64,000 nucleotides of DNA, taken from positions 74,653,395 to 74,717,394 of the forward strand of contig NC_081833.1 in assembly GCF_030867095.1 (NCBI RefSeq), written 5' to 3'. Each line of letters opens with the position of its first letter. The stretch's first letter is position 1. The notes under the pieces were generated by a model. The model was given only the letters and a program-made list of their open reading frames with translations, had not been told where the DNA came from and searched no databases. A program made the position numbers and the translations under genes. Positions 36,888 to 46,365 of the stretch are shown one piece after another. Origin of the DNA: Alligator mississippiensis. Its lineage: Eukaryota > Chordata > Crocodylia > Alligatoridae.

Positions 36888-37320
36888 CGTCCACACGTGG
36901 TGTGGATGTTTGGACAACTAGTGCACCTTGTGCCACTGCTAGTTGTCCCCAGGGAAAGCCCATACCATGTGCACTCTGGCGCACGGCAAGTTACCTCGGG
37001 GGTGGTAGTGGAGGCTGGGGGCCTTACCTGGGGTCCTGGTGGTCTCCCAGGGCTGCAGCAGTGGCGAGTCTGTCACACGGAGCCTGGCTGGCAGCCACAG
37101 CACTTCTCCAGGTGGCCCAGCTCTGCTTTTTAAGCTGCCTGTGCATGCACTGCTCTGCTTTTTTTCTCCATGAGTTCTCTCCATGGCTTAACCACCTCCA
37201 CCCCCCGCACTGCTCCCTTGCAGTGCGGAGATCAACTGAACACGAGGTATGTGGCACCGGTGTCTGCGGTGCCACATACCGCACGGCCACACTCGTCTGG
37301 ACGTGGCCATTGCGCGTTAA
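36888..37320. mobile_element. Putative non-autonomous DNA transposon
   Basis: The left side 'ttggctgcgtccacacgtgg' and the right side, whose reverse complement reads 'aatggccacgtccagacgag', look like imperfect terminal inverted repeats sharing GGC..CGTCCA.ACG and tGtGG. The interior is GC-rich (about 430 bp) and explains a chance 192-codon open frame on the + strand. Ends such as 'ggccacgtccagacg' are frequent in crocodilian repeats as I remember them. No target duplication is assigned. Confidence 0.45.
37226..37283. repeat. Inverted repeat 'gtatgtggcaccg'
   Basis: Within the putative MITE, 'gaggtatgtggcaccg' is followed after the short spacer 'gtgtctg' by 'cggtgccacatacc', giving a near-perfect stem of about 13 bp. 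It supports a palindromic transposon interior. Confidence 0.7.
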
Positions 37321-40300
37321 GACCACTGACACAGAGTTAGTGCGGAGACGTGAAGGTGCTGTGAGCTTGCACCTTACTGCAGGATAATTTCCTGCGTAGG
37401 CAAACCCTTAATGGCCTTCCCATACATTTGCCACGTTGCTAATCCTCTCCAGCCCCCACAACACGTTAGTATCTTTGGTCATGCTCGTCCCTAATGGTGT
37501 CTTAGCCAACAAGCACCTGTGTGTTCAGGGATCTAACCGTACATATATCTTGTAAACTTTTAAAGCACTCGGCATGTCTTTGGCTCTCCGCCATAAAATG
37601 CACATGCACCACACGGTTAGAGATTCTGCTGTAATAGCTAACTGCCATCCCAATTCTGGGCCTCTGAGTGCTCCTATAATTTAATTCTGATTAATTATGT
37701 TGTGGAGCACGTTGCTTGGGACTGTATCCTCCTCCTTTCTTGGCTATCAGAACTGAGAGGGAGTCAGTTGTGGAGTCCGGTCATAAACACGAGCATCTGT
37801 CTCCCATACGATTGGCAGCCACCATCGGAGTCGCTCCTTTTTGCGGAGACATTTCGCACCGTGTTAGGTTTTAATATTGTGGTTAACCGCAGAGATTTAT
37901 ACCAAGCTGAAATAAAACGGAAAGGAATGGGGAGTGCGAGGGGGGTACAAAAGGAAATGCAGACGAGGCTAAAAATAAGCGCAGGGTAAGTCATTTATGC
38001 AATCTAACAATGAAGGAGCTGCAGAAACAAAGCAGCAAAGCCCATCCGGACGTTTGCATCATTTTAAGATGCGAAGATGACTTGAGTAAACAGGTCAAAA
38101 AGCAGTTTGGCTGAAAGGATGGATTGGACTTGCCTCGTGTTGGAAAGGCGCTTGTTCTTCAAAGGCGGGTGGGGTGGAAATGAAATGTCTTTCCCAGCAG
38201 AGTGAGGTAGCAACACCCTGCTTCTCCGTTTCGGAGGCTCTTTGGAGACGCACCGTGGCATTCTTGGTCATTTTGAATCTCTTCCTGTAGGCCACCCCTC
38301 TCTAAAGTGGAGTTCATTATTCTCCTGCAGGGCCAGGATTTAGTGCCCTGTGCACACTCCAAGTTCAGAAAAGCAAAGGCAAGCAACTCCTGCGGGCCTG
38401 AAAATGTAAGCACCTCTGGTCTCACCTTTGTACCTGCAAACTGTGCCTAACTCCTGGCTGCGCAAGGAAAATTGAAAGCCCAAGTGAGGCTTTGTTAAAT
38501 CAGTCTCTCCCTGCACTGAACAGAAGGAGATACAAATGCCTGGGTATTGAGTAGTAAATTCAGTTTATACCTGTCCAGTTTTGCACTGGCATATTCATTT
38601 TGGGTATGAGTAGAGGTGCCAGGTGGTCAGACATATAATTGCAAACGTATCAGTAGCGCATTCCAGGTACAAAGCTGCAGACAAAGGCAGGGTTGAGAGC
38701 TGCTTATTTTCACAACTTGGGAGTGTTCTTCGTTTCTAGCACTATTATTTGCAACGTGTTAGTAAATGTGAGCAGTGTGGTAATGCCAAAGTATGAGCTA
38801 TTTTGTTTTCATGAAAACCACCTGACCCAGGATTAAATTTTGGTAGCGCTGGGAATGTGGTCAAAGTCCACAGCACGGGGCCACCTCTATTCCCCTTCAG
38901 ACATCCTCCCACTTCTGGGCTGAGTCTTTAAAAAAATAATGAGCGTTTCTGTTGTAGATACTGATTTTTTTTTTCCTTCCAAATATTTTTCTCAGGTGTT
39001 TGGGTGGTCACTTTACAGTTTGGCGGTCGACAAGGTGTTGGCATTATTCTCCATATTGGCACTACCACAGAGAACCAGTAAATAAGTGATCAAATGCCCC
39101 ATAAAATTCCATAGGAAAAATTGGTGTGGGTATGTGCGATTACTGGCAAAAGAACACAGAGGCACGGATGGGATTAATGTTGCAGGGAAACCTTAATTTA
39201 GGAACAAAGCTTTCGACATTTTGAACCTCTCCGAGTTTTCCTTTGACTAAATAAATCATTACTGTATAGAAAGCTATTAAGGTAGGGAAGCCATTGCTCA
39301 TGTTTCCATTTTTGTCGTGCTGCTGGGAGGGGTAGGGTGTCAAAAAGGATCTTCTGTAAGGGCCAAGCTGCTGCTCTCCTCCTTCTGCCCTGTGCCCAAA
39401 GTATCAGTGGACTTGAAGGTAGAGCTTATGTGACACTGTAGGTTAACTTGCGTCCTCCAAAATCTGTCACACCTTGAGACCACTCGCTTGCCAGCCTTGC
39501 TAATGCAAACACCTTTTATTTTAGACAGTAAATCAAGTTCTGCAAAGTATTACTACGTATGTAGCATAGATTTTAATATATATATTGAAATCTGTTTCAT
39601 ACAAGTCTGGTTCCTCTCGGTAGGAAAGGGAAGGAGGATTTGGGCCCACTAGGAAGATTTTTTAGAGGAGGAAAGCTAATTTTACAGAATGTACCAGGTC
39701 ATTTACAGTGGTTTTATTCTTATTTGACCTTGTTTATTAGGTGTGAATTTCACTTAAATGTGCTATCTGACAAACGTGGGCAGACTGGACAAAAAGGCCC
39801 ATTGTACATGGTAAAGGTTTAGTACTGTAGTGTTAAAACATGTGTGAACTCCCATTTCAAATCTATTGTAGGCCTGGTTTACGTGGGTTTCTGCACTGAT
39901 TTAACTATTTTGGCTAGGGTTGGGATTTTTCTTTTTCAACAAATGGTTGCACATGTGCAGCCTTTAGTGCAGAAGCACTTCTGGTGGTACACAGATTATG
40001 CCTAATAATGGCATCATTTATACCCCATCCTGTATGGGATTAGCTGTCTCGGCGTAGAGCACTGCATCACATTGATTATAACTGTACCGCGTTAGAGGAG
40101 TTGTCCAGGTTAAATACATCATTATTGTCAAAGGGATACAACTCTTACATGTGAATGAGCTTCTTTTCATTTTGTTCTGGTTTAGCTCTCTCCCCTCCTT
40201 CCCTGCTCTTCTTTTTTCACTGGGATTTAAAGACTGTTTTCCAAGCAGCTTCATAAGTATTTTACCTCCTTTAAGCAGCATTTTACCAGGAGTCGTAACA

Positions 40301-40484
40301 CAGATTGGCCTTAACAGTAGTGAGTCTCCCCTGCTCTTTGCCCATCTATAGAAAAATAAAATAGTTTTAGATGCATCTTTATCACCAAATCTTCCTTGAG
40401 ATTTATACATCACCAAGAGGAAGGTAATAGCATATTCAGAATAAAGCAAAAGCATAACACATTTAGTATTGTAGCAACACTTAG

Positions 40485-40660
40485 TATTTTTTTGAGCTTA
40501 TATGCAGCGATAGATTTGCTAGTTTTTCTGGCACTCCTGTAAGGCAAGTAAGCGGTCTCATTCTTGTTTTCCAGATGGGTTGAGATAGCAAGGTAAAGCA
40601 ATTTGCATGAAAGGCCCGCAGCAAGTCTGTGAGAGAAGAAGGGTTAAGAATCCTGACGGC
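40485..40660 (-). mobile_element. MIR/CORE-SINE-like element, minus orientation
   Basis: In + sense the parts read 'cttatatgcagcgatag', 'cactcctgtaaggcaagtaa', 'ttgttttccagatgggttga', 'aagcaatttgcatgaaaggc' and 'ccgcagcaagtctgtgagag'. This is the reverse complement order of a MIR-type SINE ('cctgtgaggtaggtaa', 'ttttacagatggggaaactg', 'gacttgcccaaggtcacaca', 'gcaagtctgtggcag'). It ends about 120 bases before the last BANP exon. Confidence 0.7.
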
Positions 40661-40783
40661 TGGAGTCTGCCGTCTTTAAAAACACTTGCGTCACAAAGCC
40701 GGTTTGGGCACCAGAAGGTTTGTACCGTTGTTCTTCAGACACCAGAATGCACATTAATTTTCTTTTCGTGTTTCTTTACCTAG

Positions 40784-40855
40784 AGCACCGATACCCTCCC
40801 ATCGGCCATCCAGCCAGAAATGCAGATAGAGCACGGAGCGATCCAGATCCAATAG
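40784..40855 (+). CDS. BANP: BANP terminal coding exon with stop codon
   Basis: After the acceptor 'tttctttacctag' the frame continues in phase 0 from the exon at 34023. It reads STDTLPSAIQP, then EMQIEHGAIQIQ and a TAG stop at 40853-40855. The last twelve residues are the characteristic BANP C-terminus (human has Leu in place of the first Ile); the human last exon also encodes 23 residues here, so the length agrees. The segment before EMQ is less conserved. A longer open frame (40720-41112) crosses this exon in another phase and is a shadow. With the previous exon, 71 C-terminal residues of BANP are present in the window. No frameshift or premature stop is seen, so the gene looks intact at this end. 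Confidence 0.93.
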   Translation, partial: STDTLPSAIQPEMQIEHGAIQIQ

Positions 40856-41410
40856 TGCATTGGAACTGTGAAAATTGGAAAGACCCAAATGCAGCAACCA
40901 CGGTCGGGAGCCAGAGGGTTGTGGCTCATATGCCACGACAGGCGGAAGGAAAGGATGACATCAGACTCGTTGACCTTTTCAAATACGTCTCCTGTAAATA
41001 TCAGAGTTCTGTCTATTTGTTCATTTTCGCACACGTGGGGCTAGGGTCTCACCTGGCACGAATCAGCAAAGGTCTGTTGGTTTCAATGGAACGACACCAC
41101 TCTACCGGCTGAGGATATGATCTTCAAAGGTATCCACAGTTATCCCTTAGGTATATTTAAGAGAGAGAAAATTCCATCCAGAACGAAAAAAAGAATAATC
41201 AGAACGTGAAAACTGAATGACCGGTCATGTTCCATCCTGTCATTTCTTCTGTGAATCATATCATTGAATGTCCATGATATCTTATCAGACATGTTGCTGC
41301 TTTGCAGTACTTGCTTTACCAATAGAAAATGAAGAGCTCAAATATTTTTCACCGTTTAAACAGCTTTTTTATTTGCTATGGTGTTTATAACAAAAAATGG
41401 AAAACATACA

Positions 41411-41466
41411 AAAAAAATAATAAAAAAAGAGGAACACTTCCCCCTCCCCCCCGGCCCTCCCCCCAC
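41411..41466 (+). repeat. A-rich then C-rich tract in BANP 3' UTR
   Basis: An A-run with 'aataataaaaaaag' is followed by 'cttccccctccccccc', 'ggccctcccccc' and 'acc'. The CU-rich part is the kind of sequence bound by poly(C)-binding proteins; that role here is inference. Confidence 0.6.
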
Positions 41467-41614
41467 CATAACTGCAAGTCTTAGCCTTTTGCTGGTGTTT
41501 TCTGTTCAGTGTAATGAAAATGTATTTGCAAAAGACTAACAATTTTGTTTGTACTGTTGCTTAACTACTTTTCTAGGGGAAAAATGCTATAAAATGCTGT
41601 AATTATGCATTTCT

Positions 41615-41620
41615 AATAAA
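41615..41620 (+). terminator. Canonical polyadenylation signal of BANP
   Basis: AATAAA within 'ttctaataaaacaaataaatgtg'. A second near-canonical hexamer overlaps downstream (aaataaat). T/G-rich sequence ('gtgtatttatgaacaatg', then 'ctttgtcctt') follows, as expected for a cleavage site near 41635-41645. An earlier AATAAA inside the A-run at 41428 is a possible weaker alternative. Confidence 0.75.
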
Positions 41621-43934
41621 ACAAATAAATGTGTATTTATGAACAATGTAGCTTCAGGACACTTTGTCCTTAAGAAAGAACCCACTTCACTTTGGGTATT
41701 GTTCAAACACCATGTTTCTGAAGGCTATAGAGATGCCTGCTGCCCAATCTCATTTTCATCCCATTGTTAATGAAGTCTTGTCCACGGACGGGTCAAGCAT
41801 CCTTTGTTTCTATATGAACCTTCCTGAGCAGCTGTGGATTCCTTTTTGTGCACCTATAGTCACAAGTGGTTTTCAAATCAAACTTGTAAGAGGGCTTCAG
41901 AGCTCTGGGCCCTATAATAGCTCCTACCTCTTGCCTATGAGGATTGCAGGGACCCATAAACTACCTCTGCATCTAACCTACAAGTCCACGAGTGAAACCA
42001 ATGAGACTTTGACCACTGATTGCAGTGGAACAAAGGTTTCAAATGCCAATATGTTGGTTTTAGGAAGCTCCTTGTAATGGAAGAGACACCTGCATGCTCT
42101 TCCCTTGTGGGTAGCGCGTTGTGTAGTCCCTATTCGGAGCTTGTTTCTTTTTCTTTTTACTGAACAATCCAGATTGTTACCAATGGGGAATTTATGATTA
42201 AAAAAAAAAAAAGTGTTTGTGGATGACAAATAGCTGCAAATTCCATTTGGTTTAATATACGATGGCGTTCTTCCCAAGCTGTCAGTCTCGGTGATCAAGA
42301 TTGTCTTGCAAATATTGTCCCTGGTAAGTAGCAAGTTGACTGAAAGTTCACACTTTTCCTTGGGATATTTATTGAGGCACAAGTACAATGCAGATGACCA
42401 GCCAGAACCTGCTCGACGCTACATATGCAACAACCTAAGAATTTGGCTCCTCTTCAGTTTCATTTTTAATAGCGCTTCCCGATCTGGGTGATGTTTAAAT
42501 AACTTTCCTTCCAAAGGGAAGCTAAAAAATACAGCAGTGCCTCTGTTTTACAGCGACTGTTTCATAAGAAAAATATCATTTGAAAGTGGCAGGGAAGACA
42601 TTTGGGAGGGCAAAGCTGCTGGGTATGGCAGGGCTGTTGCTACAATCCCTCCCATCATGGTGGTGAAGCCTTCCTGGTCTTTATCACGAAGCGCTGCCTT
42701 CCCCCTCCTTTGTTGCTGAGGCTGGAGAACAGGCACATGGGCCACATTGTGTAACTGGAACACAAGTTTGTCAGCCACAAAGGAGTCTTTTTCTCCTTCC
42801 CCCCCTCTTTCCCCCTTGTTTTATGGTGCAACTGTGCATTCTGTTCTCTTTGCATTTTGCAGCTCGAGTTCAAGATGGAGCAGCTGGCGAAGGCTTGGCT
42901 TCAAGGGATATTTGCTTTAACCCATTTAAGCACTGCGTTCTCCTGCCGAGAGGGGCTGAAAGCGTTGGTGGCCATGTGCCATGCAATAAACTAAAGTGCA
43001 CCATGTTTCATGAAAATGTATGTATATGGAGTGGGGGGGTGTATAATTCATTATACTGATTAGGGTGAGGACAAATCCCTTGGAATAAATGAATAGGCGA
43101 TGTTCTCTGTGTTCATAAGTTTAGATGGGAGCTCCTGAGGATTGTGTCTATATCTTTCTGACTCTTTGGCCAATGCCTGGCTCTCTTCATTTATCTCAAA
43201 GCATAAACAATAGTTCTACAAAGAAAAGGTGTCTCAGTGTCGGATCAAATGCTCCTATTAGTAATTCCCCTTCCTCTAGCCTATTTCTCCAGGTTGCGTG
43301 TTCAAGATGGGGGCTGGCTGCCACTTAAATGTCTGGAAAGCCCCTAGAAATGGTTGGCCCAACTCCATTGCGATAATAGCCCTGCATAGCAGGATACAAG
43401 ACCCGATTCTGCGACGAGTTCCCTTTCAGCGGGCCCCTGCATCTGAAGAGCCTGAATCTGGCTCTCTTAGTTCATGCTCTGCTCATCTAGAGCTTGTAGC
43501 AGGACCGTGGTCATAGAAACCGAAAACTGTGCCGGCCTCTGGGTTTTGCCTGGCTTTGCGTGCAGCCAGGTTGGCATCGTTTCATTTCCTTTCTGTTCGC
43601 GGCGAGGACTCGACCTCTCAAGTTTGCATTTTCTCATTAAGTTTCCCTTCGTATTCCCAAACTCTGCCTCCTTAATAAGAAAACGGCTCGTTTCCCTCCC
43701 TTCAGACCTTTCCAGCATCCTGCATGTTTTACACTACTTTTTCCTCTTCACTCCATTGCTTAGGTTGGAGATGCACGACCGGGGCTTCTCAGAAAGGAAG
43801 ACTATTTATAAGAGCGTAACACTAGGAGAACAGGGCATTCTTGTGTCTGCCCTTTGTGACCCATAGGATAATAATGTCCTAATAGTGTTTATTATTTTGT
43901 AATATTTAGACTCCCAAGCTTTGTAGGGCTGAGT

Positions 43935-44010
43935 GCGTGGGGGAATTCTGGGCCTGTGAAGTCAATGGGAGTTTTGCCATCAAATGCAGCAAAGCCTGGA
44001 TTTCACCCCG
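43935..44010 (+). repeat. Ancient sauropsid repeat fragment
   Basis: 'gggcctgtgaagtcaatggg' followed by 'agttttgccatcaaatgcag' resembles the frequent archosaur/turtle repeat 'tgaagtcaatgggagttttgccattgacttcaatggg'. Related wording ('gggccagattctgcctctct', 'gggccagatccttcagtcca') occurs at 9487 and 18718. Family name not known to me. Confidence 0.5.
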
Positions 44011-45904
44011 TTCCTTTACAAGTCGACACTTAGCACCGCCTGTGTTTATCCTCCAGTGTGAGCAATTCCACTGATTTCTGTTCTGTTTGTCCTTAATGGG
44101 AAGCAGGCACTTCCTCAGGGCAAAGCCACTACGTCTGTAAAGTATTACGCATCTTCTGGTCTATCTTACTGAAACTCGTGCCTATCTGGCCATGAGTTGT
44201 AACGCTTCAGTTTAGATGGTGTCGGGGACAACAGCAGCTTGTGACCTTTGTTATTTTAGTGTCAGGGAGGAATGAGACAGCTGTGGATGAGAACTTGAAA
44301 AGAAAAAGATGTCTGGAAGCTCATCGGGTCCTTCTCGTGGACTCAAGGTAGTGGACTCGTGGCATTTTATAATGGAGGCAGCATGGTACTGACGGCTGAG
44401 ACAAACATGGAGCAAATTATCGGCTCGATTTCAGGCTAATGAACTGTAAAAGAAAGACAGCAGTCAGGTTAAGGAAGCAGTGGGGCTTCCTGAACCTGGT
44501 GGATGTCCGACTTCAGCCCTGATGTAAGCCCTTGGCTGTAGGTTACAGATGCCCAGGCTGGTCCCACACACAACCTCACTGACACTGATGCAGCGATCCA
44601 TCTTGCAGCCTTTCTTCTCACATTTAATGCGCTGCCAGGTCCCATGATCCACGGACGCCAAGGTCAACAGTGACAAGGTACCCCTTGCACACCCGCTCCA
44701 AATGCTGTCCATCAGGGCAAGAGAATGCAACCTTGAAACAGCAAGGAAACAAGCAGGAGGAGTCCTCTTTCTCATGCACCCAAGTCTATGTGATCCTTAA
44801 CTTGAGAGTGGTTGTTACTGTAAAGTTGGTGCTATAGAGAAGTGAAATGCCTCTTGGGTTTTGCTTGCAATGGGAATGAATGTGCAAAGTTGTTTTACAT
44901 GTGCTATGGGAGGCATAAGAGAAGCCTCATCTTACGTGGCTCCTTTTGTTCTATTATTACTTAGACAGCAATATGGAGGTGCATAGCACCTCGGAGAAAA
45001 GGGAAAGACAAAATCCCAGCTCAGGCAGCTCGCAGTGCACAGTTAGACCCCGGTCTCGTGGAGATCTCAACTGATTCCTTGCCAAGCACTGAGAACTAGG
45101 CAGGGTGCCTGGAGCCTTGCTGGAGGCCGTGCCGCGCTTGAGAAACCCGACGGCAGATACTTGATCATCTTGTGAACGTTTGCACAGACCTCCTGGTGGC
45201 CTGGTGTCCTGCGTGTGGGGAAGTCTCGTGCGTTGGCAGAATACAATAACAGCCTGAAGTGCTTTAGAGAAGTACAATAAATAAAAGCAAGGTTTTGGGA
45301 ATCCTGGGACCAGGAGGAGGTTGATCTTCACTTCCCAGGGTTGTGTCCCCTTTTATTCCTAGCACTTGGATGCATCAGGCCCTAAGTATATTTGAGGCTT
45401 GATGGAACAGGGACCCAAATTTAAGCTATCTAATCATCCTCCTCCTCATCTCTTTCTGGCTCATTGCAGCGTCGTGGATTTTTTTCCTGCAAAAATCCTG
45501 CGAGAGGTGCAGCCCTGGCATGGAGAATGATGTGTGCTGCATCATGAAAAGAGGGTTTTGTTTTAGGCATCTCAGCCTTGATGGCTTCTCTCGAGCATGG
45601 GCATGCTTGCGAGAACTGTAATAAAAACCTGTTTCAATCAGGGAGCATCTGAAACGCACCCCTCTGCATCCAGGTTGCTGCGTCTGGGGCCATGCCCTTT
45701 GCACAACTGCTTTGAGTTTCAAGTTGGAAAACACAATGTAGTAACTAGCGTTCAAAAAAATTGCTGGGGAATCTGACTTCACACAAACATTTCTTTGGCA
45801 AGCCGAACCTCTCCTTGAATTTTTAATTATGTAAATACTCCAACTTGGAGCTCTGACTATGGCTGCAAGAAGCAAGCTATTTCCTAGTGTCAGAAACAAT
45901 AATG

Positions 45905-46365
45905 CTCTCGCGTTCATGGAGCCGCTTTCATCCCAATGGAGCCCAAAGCACTTTGCAAGGTCTACGGAGTGGACAAGCAGTTTGCAGTCAAACCTTGTTT
46001 ATTTGGAGGAGCTGAGGGACACCAAAGCCATTCAGATACGGTGGGGGTTTTGGATTAACGGAGGCTGCTGCTTTAACGTGTCCGTGCAAGCTGAGAAGCA
46101 ATCTCTTAACTAAACAAAGTTTGACAGTGGATACTGGAATCATTGGGCACCTTACAAAACCCAGCTAATTAGCTGCACAACAGCGGGGGAGAAGAGTTGA
46201 GAGAAGGGGTCGAGGACATCCGACAGCAAATAGAAATTGCAGGGAGAGTTGAAGTGGGTGGAATGTAATTACCCGTTTTACAATTTGGCCAGGACTTCAA
46301 GGTTAACGGCCCTATTCTTCTAAAAGGTGCCCTGGGATTTTCAATAGCATCTTCTTCCACAGTGC
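45905..46365 (-). mobile_element. Ancient SINE/LINE 3' tail, interrupted by a MITE
   Basis: 'ttcatcccaatggagcccaa' and 'agcactttgcaaggtc' is the reverse complement of the widespread vertebrate tail 'aaagcgctttgggatcc'. After the nested MITE (45985-46127) the same family seems to resume with 'agctaattagctgcacaaca', 'gcgg', then 'tggccaggacttcaaggtta', 'ttcttctaaaaggtgccctg' and 'ggattttcaat', corresponding to 'tggccaggacacc', 'ttcttcgaaatagtgccatgggatctttta' of that family. Confidence 0.55.
45985..46127. mobile_element. Short pogo-like MITE (143 bp)
   Basis: The left end 'cagtcaaaccttgttta' (45985-46001) and the right end 'taaacaaagtttgacag' (46111-46127) are inverted repeats matching at about 15 of 17 bases. 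'cagtcaaacctcgtttat' with 'ggattaac' inside is typical of pogo/Tigger-like MITEs. The flanking dinucleotides are TG on both sides, possibly a changed TA duplication. Confidence 0.65.

Larger units (their letters stand above)
34167..40783 (+). other. BANP: Last BANP intron (6.6 kb)
   Basis: Bounded by donor 'CAA|gtatgt' at 34166/34167 and acceptor 'ttacctag' at 40776-40783. It contains a G-rich tract at 35558-35616, a run of 13 C at 36122-36134, a putative MITE at 36888-37320 and a MIR-like SINE at 40485-40660. Between these (34167-35550, 36140-36880, 37330-40480) I see no recognisable gene or repeat. Several open frames of 60-190 codons occur but have no splice, start-context or family support. 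Confidence 0.85.
40856..41640 (+). other. BANP: BANP 3' untranslated region
   Basis: This stretch follows the BANP stop codon and runs to the predicted cleavage site about 20 bases after AATAAA at 41615. It contains no plausible coding continuation. It includes an A-rich run followed by a C-rich run (41411-41466) and ends in an AT-rich stretch typical of conserved 3' UTR ends. The 3' limit is inferred from the poly(A) signal; no transcript evidence is available here. Confidence 0.75.

Noticed and set aside
36809..37387. 192-codon + strand frame
   Set aside because: It lies over a GC-rich palindromic repeat (putative MITE); composition and lack of splice or start context argue against a gene.
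40720..41112. 130-codon + strand frame over the last BANP exon
   Set aside because: It is in the wrong phase; the true frame gives EHGAIQIQ and a stop, and this frame crosses the acceptor into intron.
41422..41435. Early AATAAA as the main BANP poly(A) site
   Set aside because: It lies in an A-run and is followed by C-rich sequence rather than a T/G-rich element; the 41615 signal has better context.
42842..43060. Possible exon after 'ctctttgcattttgcag'
   Set aside because: The frame has no family resemblance, and the region lies beyond the BANP poly(A) site with no matching donor.
45426..45917. 163-codon minus-strand frame
   Set aside because: It overlaps an ancient repeat tail at its start, has no recognisable domain and shows no exon signals.
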